Assembly: GCA_050084515.1 (NCBI GenBank)
Contig: CM114271.1
Location: 7,192,001-7,256,000 of the forward strand
Reading direction: 5' to 3'
Source of the DNA: Blasia pusilla
Lineage: Eukaryota; Marchantiophyta; Marchantiopsida; Blasiales
Length of the DNA: 64,000 nucleotides
Shown here: one piece after another, positions 23,442 through 33,622 of the stretch
Position numbering within the stretch: the first letter of the stretch is position 1
Layout: each line of letters starts with the position of its first letter
The notes under the pieces: model-generated
The model's database searches: none
What the model saw: only the letters and a program-made list of their open reading frames with translations
What the model was told of the DNA's origin: nothing
Program-made: the position numbers and the translations under genes

Positions 23442-23948
23442 GATAAGAGAACATCACTTGAAATTCTTGGTGTTTGAGGAGAGAAGAGAGGCAAGAGAAG
23501 GAAAAATTTCAGTTTGGGAGAAGGAAATTTTATTCTGAGCTCAGTGGGTGCAAATTTTAGGTGGAGCTTTGATGGTGATAAAACTTTGGAGGCATTTTGA
23601 GGGCTCTTTCTCGATCGGTTTAGTCGTCGGAGTCCGCAAAGGCTATAAAGATGCCTAAGGCAAGTTATAGACGTATTTTATAGCTCGTCAATAGCTTTCC
23701 AACGCATCCAAAATTGCCTGATTTTGACATTTTGAGCTCCTGCAGTAGCAATTTTAGTGTAGGAAAGTGCAATTAGTGAAGAAAAGTTGTGCAGTTTGCT
23801 CTGTACATACCAATCTCGACTAGTTCTTTCATACAATTGATCAATTTTGGCAAATTTCAAGTCAATTTCTGTGTATGAGTGGTCTATGCTTCAATTGGAA
23901 CAGTAGAAAGCATAAAGTAATGTTTTTTTGTGCGTGAAATTGTTCGTC

Positions 23949-25090
23949 ATGGAGTATTCCTCAACAGCAATCACAGGCGAGAAGCTAGATAAGAAGAATT
24001 ACAACGTCTGGAAGTTTCGCATGAAACAATTTCTCATGGGTCAAGAACTATGGGATCTTGTCACAAGTGATGAGGCCAAGCCAGAAGGTGATTTAACATA
24101 CTAGAATGTTCGCGCCTAAAACAAACGCGCAAGACAAGTAATCCACTACATTTCAATAACGATCAGTTCGCCAATGATAGGTCACATTCAAGATGTTGAT
24201 ATTCCGAAGGAGGCATGGGATGCATTGGAAAAACTGTTCCAAACATCTACAAAGGCCACAAAACTTCAATTGAAACAACAATTGAACGAAGTGAGGAAAG
24301 GATGGCAGAGTATCAATGATTATATTTTGAGTATCAGACATATTGTTGATCAGTTGAATAACATTGGGGTGAAAATAGAAGATGATGATATGATTTTATT
24401 CACTCGTCAAGGCCTTCCAAAGGATTACAATTCCTTTGAGATCTTCATCTCTGGGAGAGAGAAGTATCCAACCTTTCAAGAGTTAGTTCCTCTGTTAATC
24501 AGTGAAGAGATGCGCCTAGTAGGCAGCGGTAGATCGTCTAGCCTACAAGAGAGTGCGTTATTTACAGGTTATGGATCAAATAGAGGCAGGGGTCGTGGTA
24601 GAAACTTCCGTGGTCATGCTGGATATCACGCATATGGAGGAAGAGGCACTCAATATGACGTCGCACAATCAACTACGAACCAGTACCACACACAATCATA
24701 AGGCAGTGATGGTGGAAACCGCTAGGGTCGAGGTCAGCAGTTGAGGGTCCCTGGATCTTGCAATTACTGTGGGATAAAGGTTCACTATGCAAATTTTTGC
24801 TTCAAGAAGAAGGCAGATATGAGAACATGAGCCTTATAGCAACAAAACTATGTGGAACACCAACACCAAGAGCAATACCAAGAACAAAAAAATTCATAAA
24901 CGGAGCATCTCTTGGTCATGACTCATCATATGGGAGCAATGGTCAAGAAAGACTCGACAACAGATTGGTACATTGACTCTGGTGCATGAAATCACATAAC
25001 CTCACAAGCTAAATGGTTCAGTAGTTTGGAGCCGGTGAAAGATCCTGCAATTGTGCTCATAGGAGATGACACTCAACATCATATCACGCA
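23949..25090 (+). pseudogene. Copia gag and protease start, element C
   Basis: Starts MEYSSTAITGEKLDKKNYNV at 23949, followed by the conserved gag segment W-K-F-R-M-K-Q-F. Stops occur near 24100. The frame reopens at 24174-24701 (IPKEAWDALEKLFQT, then a G/R-rich tail). The zinc knuckle is near 24760-24805 but out of frame, and the protease motif WYIDSGA lies near 24970 with a stop straight after it. Compared with element A the order and spacing are the same. It encodes no functional gag. Confidence 0.83.
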
Positions 25091-25299
25091 TATCGATAAA
25101 GTTCCAATAGCATCAGATGTCTTTGTGCTCTTGGAAATGTTCTCTATGTTCCTAGCATTACAAGAAACCTGATCTCTGTAGGACAGATAGTAGAACAGGG
25201 TTATCAAGTGAAGTTTAACGGAGATGGTTATTTCATTGAAATAATGGATGACCATACTACAATAGCCCAAGGAACTAGATCTAGCAGAATGTTCAAATT

Positions 25300-26877
25300 A
25301 GATGTTTCTATGCCAGAGATTCAAAGAGCAATGTATGGTCAAACCGGCCAACAAGTCATATATCTAAATGTGTGGCATAAAATAATTGGACATATGAATC
25401 TTCAAAGATTACAGAGTCTTTCATAATCCAATATAATAATATGACTCCCTAAATTAGCGAGTCTTGCTACGTTAGAGGTATGTCCCGCTTGCCAATTTGG
25501 AACACAAGCTAGATTTCCTTTTCCAAAGCAAGGTAGAAGAGCATCCAGGATATTGGAGTTGATCCACACTGATGTGTGGACAACATCACAACATAGCCTT
25601 AGTGGTTGCTACTACTTTATTTCATTTATTGATGACTTCTATAGATATATATGGATATACTTTTGGAAGCCAAATGAGAAGTATTCTCAATGTTCCAAAC
25701 ATTCAGAGTTCTAGAAGAGAAGCAGATTGGAGAACACATTATAAAATTGTGTTGTGATGGAGGAGGACAGTATCTTTCAACAAAGTTTGATGACTATTTA
25801 CGTCATAATAACATCCAACGTCAAGTGACTTGTCGTTACACTCCAAAAAAAAATGGAGTGGCTGAGAGGAAGAATCAACATATTGCTGAAGCGACACGAG
25901 CTATGCTGAATGAGAAGAACATGCCTAAAGTGTATTGGGCAGGGGCTATAGCATGTGCAGTCTTCTTAATCAAACGAACTCCAACAGCACAAGTTCATGA
26001 TAAAACTCTATTCAAAGTCTTTATAGGAAGTAAACCTGATTTTTCCTTCTTTAAAGTATTTGGCTGTATTTGTTATGCTCATGTTCCTTCTGAGAGACGT
26101 CAAAAATTAGACCCCAAGTCTGAAAGATGTATCTTCATTGGCTATGATGATGGAACTTAGGAATATAAGTGCTACATTTCATCCTCTAGGCAGCTTATTA
26201 TTAGTCGGGATGTTTTCTTTGATGACCTAAAGTCATGGTATGCTCCATCTGAGCCGATTCCACCTCTAAACTCGTCTGTTGAGGGGGAGAATATGAGTGT
26301 AAACCAACAGACATTGTCTTCAACTTCCCCAAGTACTAGTGCAGGATTAGGAGAGGTCCTAGATTCATCAGTTAAATCTGTAAGTCCATGGACGAGAAAA
26401 GTACATATTTAGTCTGTTGACACTAGTCAAAGCTCGAGTCAAGTGTCAGAGGCATCTACCTCTGAACAACAACTTCATATATCAAGTAGAGTTACGCATC
26501 CAGTTCATGGATTCATAAATGAAGATTTCATGTCGACACATCATGCATATATGATGACTACCCTTCAAGAGCAAGAGCCGAGTTGTTTTGAAGAAGCTGC
26601 AAGTAAAGCCGAATGGATTGAAGCTATGTGAGGCGGTTTGGCTTCATCGATTACTTGTTGAGATTTGTGTTAGTAACTTAGGATCTAGTGTAATATATAC
26701 ATACAATATAAGTAGCATCAAGCTTGCTAATAACCATGTGTTTCATGCTCGTACAAAGCATGTTGAGATGCACTATCATTTTATCAGAGAGAAAGTGCCT
26801 GGAAGAGAAATAGATCTTGTGTATATAGGTACAGATCAGCAAATTGTTGACATCTTTCCAAAGGCATTGTCGAGATC
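25300..26877 (+). pseudogene. Copia integrase plus RNase H remnant, element C
   Basis: The pre-integrase region is at 25330-25520 (W-H-K-I-I-G-H, then C-P-A-C). Integrase core sequence is at 25560-25860 in shifted frames (IHTDVWTT, FIDDFYRYIW). The integrase C-terminal part is open at 25690-26160 (RKNQHIAEATRAMLNEKNMP). The linker EEAASKAEWIEAM ends at 26628 and is fused to the RNase H segment AVWLHRLLVEICVSN, so the whole RT is missing. RNase H runs to about 26877. Confidence 0.85.
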
Positions 26878-26989
26878 ATAAAAAGCTCTAACACATGACA
26901 CCTCTTACCTCATGTTAATATAGGGTCAATTTTTGGCTCCCAAATATCCCTCGTGAGTACATCCATTGATGATGATGGCAATGATGCCA

Positions 26990-29290
26990 CTATTGGTTAT
27001 AGCATAGCAACCTTTGAAGGAAAGCTTCCTTGCTCCCCCACCATAGATTCTAACCTAAGCTCTCAACTAGCATTTCTCATAGCCCATGTTATTTCTACTC
27101 AATTATTCTTCAAAGTATAATTTAAAGTCACTCTCCTTTTATATCATATTTGTAAGGAAGACATCAAACTTACTAAAGAAAAACTTTCCTCCTCCATCTA
27201 ATCTTGATTGAGAATGTACTATCTAGATTGCTTCTCAGTCATATTCTTGAGATTTTAGAACATCTTAAATATTTTGAGTTGTGTTTCAAGAAGGATGCCC
27301 ATATATTTTCTTCTAGAAAAATCACCAATAAGGATATGTAGTATCATAGCTAGCCGAAAAGCTAAGTAGAGTTCTATAATATCGACAACATAGAGAGTCA
27401 ACCGATTATTAAAACTTCTATTTGGTCTTAACTCTGTCTTGAGTGGTTGGATGAGGTTTGCCACATATCTCTTGTTTTTGGATCATTATTTAGGAAAACC
27501 TTCTCTTTTGCTATTTTGGGTAAGGTGACCCGTTAATCGAGTCAATATTTATCTCATAACTTGTTTGTGCACTTTACCATTTTGGGCTATTTTGGGGAAA
27601 GAGCTCTTTTGGCTCTTCACAAGAGTGTTAAGATAAGGAAGATGGGGTTCAATAGCCATCTTTCACATATTGAGCCTTTGGAGCACTCATCTTTTTAGGG
27701 TTTGGTAGAAACTTAGATATTAGAATCTAAATGCTCTAATGGCAAAAAGAAGATGTGGCTCGATGTGCATATGTAGATTCCATAGTGGATTTGGCCATGT
27801 GAGTTATTTTTACTTTGATTTTTTTGTATGGTCTTGGTGTATGTGTATGAGTGTATTTTGGTTTAGGTGTGGATCTATCAGCATGTTAGGACTATCAATA
27901 TTTTTTTGGTGGATGTGAACGATCTGGATTGTGTAGCAATCAATTAAAAGTATGCCCCCTCTTCAAGGACTACATTCAAAAGACCCTTAACTTGTCACCA
28001 TGTTAGAGTTTTGTAGTGTCTTGAATCTTTGATTGTTAATGTATCATGTCCTCTTCTGCCCAATGTTCTAACTTTTGATCACTTTATCCCTATGTTGTTG
28101 CTTCTATAAATGGAATTATACCATTTGGTCTCAATATCAATATGTTAGAGTTTTGCGCACTCTATAATCTTTGATTGTTAATGTATCATGTCCCCTTATG
28201 CCGAATCTCCCAATATTCTACCTTTTCATCACTTTATCCATATATTGTTGCTTCTACAAATGGAATAATATCATTTGGTCTCAGTATCAATATGTTAGAG
28301 TTTTGCACTCTCTTCAATCTTTGATTGTTAATGTGTCATGTCCTTTTATACCCAATCTCATAATCTTCCACCTTTTGATCACTTTATCCATATATTGTTT
28401 CTTGTACAAATGGTATGATATCATTCAATCTGAATATCCTACGAAATCTCAAACTTCCCCTCGTTACTATGAAATAGATAGTTATATTTTCAATAAAGGA
28501 ACTTTCTTTATTGAATTTCACCTTGTAATTATGTCCCACCATATTCCGTGCAAACATAAGGATTTCTCATAATAGTAAATATACATCTAATATTGCCCAA
28601 AATACTTATGCTAGAGCATAATCAAGTAATAGGAATTATCTTTCTATGAATAATTCAATGTTGTGTATTATCTCCTATCATGATAATTTCTAGAGTGTTC
28701 AATGCTATATTGGTGAACCATGCTTCATGAGCAATCATATAATCTGATGCTCTTGAATTGATATGACATTATTCACAATGATACTTGCATACTTGCATCT
28801 AACTTCATGTCGTGGGTTATGCTCAACATTTACTCGTTACTTTGATATTGCCTCATATAATTATGTGGTGGAAGAAATCCAAATACAAGGTCGATCTCTA
28901 CTTATTGAAACAATTCTTGGTATTATGAATTTTAATCTAATCTAGTGACAAGCTCTAGGTGATCAATAATCTTGATTTTAGGCATTTCCTCTACCTTCAA
29001 ATGATTACCTTCTTCTCTCAAACTTTGTTTGTTGAAGATCTCATTGTGATTTTCTTTTTTGACCTTGGTAGCTCTTGTTCTCTTGACCCCAACCTTGGGA
29101 AACAAAATTTCCACCATACTTATAATTTCCACCACCATAATTTCTACTTCTTCCATAGAATGTATGTTCCAAAGAACTACTTGTAAAGACACTAGCATTT
29201 TTGCATGGCGGAAAAGACAAACTTGCATGGACATGCTCACGAATGATCTATCTTGTCCCCGCATGCTAGAATTTATTGATTATATTTCCT
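26990..29290 (-). mobile_element. Old Copia fragment of a second family
   Basis: On the minus strand, pieces appear in Copia order. A Gly/Tyr/Asn-rich gag tail lies near 29180-29090. A protease segment near 28770-28690 reads RASDYMIAHEAWFTNIALN, where DSGA is expected before it, so the catalytic site is altered. A segment NYKVKFNKESSFIE lies near 28520, and a pre-integrase zinc site remnant near 27460. An integrase core segment DFSRRKYMGILLE lies near 27320. All are full of stops. No LTR was found. The triplicated repeat at 28001-28440 lies between protease and integrase. Confidence 0.65.
28001..28440. repeat. Three tandem copies of a 142-150 bp repeat
   Basis: Units begin TGTTAGAGTTTTG at 28001, 28143 and 28293. 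They share CAATCTTTGATTGTTAATGT, TCACTTTATCC and TATATTGTTGCTTCTACAAA in order. The open frame at 28171-28572 runs through them because the unit is close to a multiple of three, not because it is a gene. It is embedded in the old Copia fragment. Confidence 0.85.
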
Positions 29291-29357
29291 CCATATAAGG
29301 CACATTGGGTGGAAGGCAAGAGGATAAGGCAACAGATACAATGGAGCATACCGAGAG

Positions 29358-29637
29358 CAAGATTGTGTGTGGACAAAGTCCGTGTGCGTAGACTTATGTT
29401 CGTCCTATGGAAGGACTTGTCCGTATGGGCCCCACCTTTCCCTTCTTTCTCATTCCCCTTACTTGCTTTCGTGTTCCATATTCCCCCATTTCTTCTTCCC
29501 TCCAGCTCCACTCCCTCCTCCCTCATTGCTCCTCTCATCCTTGCCTTGCCTTCCATCATGGACTAAAAGTGTGGATCCCACCTCTTGGAACCCTATGTCC
29601 GTCCTAAGGAAGGACTTGTCCATTTTTGTGCACCATG
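29358..29637. mobile_element. hAT-type MITE, 280 bp, perfect 8-bp target duplication
   Basis: Flanked by ACCGAGAG at 29350-29357 and 29638-29645. The left end reads CAAGATTGTGTGTGGACAAA and the right end (reverse complement) CATGGTGCACAAAAATGGAC. Two near-identical internal motifs (GTCCGTCCTAAGGAAGGACT and its relative near 29400) form short inverted repeats. The core is C/T-rich, unlike the GC-rich cores of its relatives. It has no coding capacity. Confidence 0.85.
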
Positions 29638-29645
29638 ACCGAGAG

Positions 29646-30807
29646 GGAAATGACTCGGGAGGGCCCGAGGGGCGGCATGCATTCCTTGAGGGAGGATGGT
29701 ACGGAGAGTTGATTGGGTGGTAGAGTGCTACAAAATAGGTTGGATGAAGAGACTGGGATTGTTTAAAATGGGAGGGGTGAAGAGGTTAGGATCATTTCAA
29801 AGGGGATGGATGAATAGGTTGGCATCCCACCACTTAGTAATGATTCAAGGAAGGGAGGAGGAAAGTAACGCCACCAAGTGAAGTGAAAAAATGACGCCAT
29901 TCCATCTAGGTTCGTAAAAGACACACAATCTTATTGTAGCAACAGATGGAGAGTTAGATAGATCAGAAAATTTACTCTTGAGCAAGCAAAATAGATCTTA
30001 GGAATTAAGACGCTTTGCAAGTTGGAACTAAATTCAGTAAAGCTCAAAAATCTTCACCCTCACTTTTGAGCGAGAAAAATAGTCTTAGGGATCATGGAAG
30101 CTTTGCAAGTAATTCGGACTAAATTCAGTAAAGCTCAAAAATCTTCACCCTCAATTTGTTGTGTGCTTGCTTTGCCTGGGTTTTGTAGCATGCGGAGAGT
30201 TGTGAGGAAACATGTGAGAAAAAAATGATTTTAAATACTTGAGATGTAAACTTGCTTAGTCAACAATTAGAGGTAATAATATTGGTTACAAACACGCTTA
30301 GTTAGCCAGAAAATGCGTTCATTACCTGCCTGCCGCCGGCCAAATAAAACCACCCCAAAACGCGTCCATTCATTAAAGTGAAATCAGTTCAATAACTTTG
30401 GTATGTACATTTGGTGGCTTGGCCCTCCTGGTTAGTGAATTCTATAGGAGAGTGGCGACACGTCTGGAAAACTCAAATAATTTTAAATAAAATTAATTAA
30501 TTACTAATGTTGGAGGAAATTTTTAATAAGGCCACATGCCATAATTTATGAGAATCAAATAAACACTTGTCTAAAGGAGAAGGTGTGCCCATTTCAAGGC
30601 GCCTCCTCAAGTAATAGTATAAATGAAACACATTATGATGTTCTGAAATGAAAATCCTAAAAGAGGGTCAATAATGAAAGTCCTTAAAATTTACAGGACC
30701 AGCATAGATTCTCATGAAAGCCTCGTCACCAATGGAGGGTTGGAAAATCAATCAAGGAGTTTTTAAATAAAGCAGTTTACTTTGCTAACGTTGACCGTCT
30801 AGAAAAT
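29646..30807. other. Intergenic DNA with a 91-bp tandem duplication
   Basis: No gene recognised. A duplication with a period of 91 bp spans about 29975-30155. Both copies contain AAATTCAGTAAAGCTCAAAA followed by ATCTTCACCCTCA, at 30030 and 30121. Confidence 0.55.
29975..30155. repeat. Tandem duplication, period 91 bp
   Basis: The 33-bp block starting AAATTCAGTAAAGC occurs identically at 30030 and 30121. The sequence before each block is related but diverged (GCAAGCAAAATAG and GCGAGAAAAATAG). Confidence 0.85.
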
Positions 30808-30945
30808 AGGGTGGGGGAATGCCCCCTTCTTCCTTTTCTGGTCGTGTTGTGGCCTTCAGGTTTTGACTCTTTGAGTCCCCCTCTTTTGTATTTCCGATGG
30901 GTTTTCCATCACTCGTTTTTATCGAAGTGCATCTTTGTTGAAGAA
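30808..30945 (+). repeat. Second copy of a LINE 3' UTR
   Basis: Shows the same order of marks as the 3' tail of the RLE-type LINE at 18030-18175: a G-run/C-run pair (GGGTGGGGGAATGCCCCC), a T-rich stretch, then the palindrome GATGGGTTTTCCATC. No coding sequence precedes it, as expected for a 5'-truncated insertion. Confidence 0.5.
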
Positions 30946-33606
30946 AATATCTTAATAGAAATATGATCCCTCAAAATCCCCTAAATTCCCCGTTTACTTT
31001 TGGCTCTCTCGGAATCCTAATCTCGGCATCATGTTACCATCAAATTAAATGATGATGGCGATAAGAAATAAATACTCAAATTAATCACTTTGCTACCGTT
31101 GACTCGGTAATCTAATATGATTTTTAAATTTTCGATGAATACTAAATAGAAGAAACTTTGTGCAGTGCATAACTTCGATGTAATATTTGCAATTTGAAGG
31201 GAAACACACAAGATAAAGAAAAGGCCACCATTTAGTGAATCCATTTATTTGAAAATTGTTACTGATTCGAATCCTAAGTATGGAATACGCTCTTTGTGCA
31301 GTGATATTTTCGTTTCCCTTTTTCTTGTTTTTTTATGCCTAGCATTTAAGTGGGACCCAATGACCGAAATAGGTTTATGGAACTTGCGGCACTTATACTT
31401 ATTTATTGAACATGTTTTCCTCTTGTGCATAGTGGAAAATGTCAACTCATGTATTCCCCCAAAAAATATCCCTAATTATATAGATAGATATACGAGTGGA
31501 GTCATTTGAATATCCCGAAAAGGCTCGAATACCAGATTTAATTATTATGTGAAATTTTTGGTTGTTAATTACACACTATCTCTTTTTATTTTACGAGGGT
31601 GTTGTGTTTCGAGTGATCCGAATATTACCGGTGTTATTAGCTTGCGCTCGCTTTTGGTGAGCGGAGGATATATTGAATTAAAAAATGTTAAGAATTTGGC
31701 CTACGTGTAAGCAACCCACGTCCTCTGCATGCTTTGTTGAATATTTTTTTATAAAAAATCTATAGAGAATGCAACCAAGTTCCCATCATTCTAGTCAACT
31801 CCAATATAATTTTTTTTGGTGTTGAATTGCGATATTTTGGAAATTTGTGAGGCGGTGTACATATGGAACAGCTAATCGACTTAAGATATCATGTTAACCA
31901 AATGCTAATTGCAACTTACATCACCCATTTAAGATCTCGTCTTGATGAGAATGGTGAGGGTTGCGTTGTTCTTGGCCTGATAGGATAGTCATCCGTGCAA
32001 TACTCAAAAGGTCCATAATTATTAAATGAAAAAGCTTTTAGGAACCTCGAAACGATGGTTTCATGAGAATCATTAAAAGGAGAACTTCTTATGGCGGGTC
32101 ATCATGGCAAGTGCACGATTATTGATGTCCAATACCACCTCTGGAAATTTTATTTTTCCAGGGACTAGTCCAAAGTGCCCCATTATAGCATTGTCCTTAA
32201 ATGTTGTTCATTTAATGAGTTTATGCAAGATATTGATTGTGGAAATTTCATTCACAAGCCTTTTACAATTGAGTATGGTTCATGCATCCTTTGTTAGGTT
32301 TTGGCATCTTGTGGACATTTTTTTATTGTGTTCAATTCTTTATCTTACTGAAAATTTGACCTATGCACTAATACAAAGTTATGAAGCCAAGAAACATCAT
32401 ATCTCAAGAGGCCACTCTCCTTCAATTTTATAGCCTAAACATAATCCAATGTATTTCTTGCTAAATTACTTGCTCATCATCTTTTGGTGGTACTAAAATG
32501 ACATTTATGAAAAACTTGGACCCTTGCCACATGTTTAGAGCTTAATATGGGATGAGCTAACAATATTCCTGTATTTTTAATTTGTGTGATGCATTTAGGA
32601 TGCTATTTGGATGAGATATTTGTGGGGAAGGAAATTTGATATGAAAAATTTCCCAAATTTTCCTTTACGGAGTCATAAATCTAATTAAGATGTTGTTGGC
32701 TGGTTTTAAATTTGACACACCTTAATTTTAAACATACAAAGTACTCAAAGTAATCACTATAAGAAAAGTAGTTATATTTATATAGAAAAATTTCAAAATC
32801 GACCTTAAGGAATTATAATGAATATTCACTATAAGTCAAAGGGCTGCCTCCCTAAGTACCATGTTTTCCTTTATGGTCAAAAAGCATAGGGGGTGCAGTT
32901 TTGGGTATTTAGGAGATAATAAAATGATATGTTGGAAAGACAAGGTCAGGAGCATGATGGGATGTTATGTGAGGAGCAAACCAGGCACCTCCAGTGCCCC
33001 TGGAGGTCGGGAAAAAATATTCACCGAAACTCAAACCCAGACTCCATAGCCTTTCTCCAGCGGTGAGGTGATGAGGAAAAAATTGATTATGTAGGCTTCT
33101 CTTATGTACTAGACCATATGATTATATAGGTCTATCTTCTATACCACTAGTGCAATGTCTATGGGTGAAAGAAAAGGCATTTTAGGCATCCATTAAATCC
33201 TTGATCTGATAATTTAATCATTCTCTTAAATTTGACATGTGTCATATTTGAGAGGGAAGAAGGTTGGCAGCACAGCACGGGAGGAAGTTTGGAAGGAAGG
33301 TTTCTCTAACCCCATCATCATTTAATTATATAGATGTAAAGAATACTCATAAGTTTTTCAAGTGCAAAAATTTTATGTGAAATTTTATCATTAAAGTTTT
33401 TTTGTTGCATAAATATTTATGTCAATATTTCTGAACATTTTGTTTTTAATTTACAAAACATATCTAATTCAAAATTTTAAGTACAAAACCATTTGCCCAT
33501 TACACGAGTAGTACTACTTCAGTTAATTAAAAAAAAGTCTTCGGGCCTCTTTGAATCAGACGGCGATAAGGAAAATCCCCGTCTAGATGTTTACACCCTC
33601 CCGTAA
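30946..33606. other. AT-rich intergenic DNA
   Basis: No recognisable gene. The longest open frame (32104-32433, plus, 109 codons) is hydrophobic and shows no family. No repeat ends found. Confidence 0.4.
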
Positions 33607-33622
33607 GGGCGGGTGGGTGGGG
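33607..33622 (+). other. G-quadruplex motif
   Basis: GGGCGGGTGGGTGGGG has four G-runs separated by single bases, the most stable class of intramolecular quadruplex sequence. More G-runs (GAGGGCGGGG) follow within 15 bases. Confidence 0.85.

Larger units (their letters stand above)
23122..26877 (+). mobile_element. Copia LTR retrotransposon element C, RT deleted and 3' truncated
   Basis: Plus-strand member of the same family as elements A and B. The 5' LTR is 23122-23429 (308 bp), followed by a primer binding site TGGTATCAGAGC (23430-23441), which is the canonical complement of the initiator tRNA-Met end. Leader, gag, protease and integrase follow. At 26628 the sequence jumps from the integrase-RT linker straight into RNase H, removing about 1.18 kb relative to element A. 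The element stops at about 26877 within the end of RNase H and has no purine tract or 3' LTR. No right flank is available to test a target duplication. Confidence 0.88.

Noticed and set aside
28001-28440. CRISPR-like spaced repeats
   Set aside because: The units are contiguous 142-150 bp tandem copies without short repeats and unique spacers, in a eukaryotic transposon setting.
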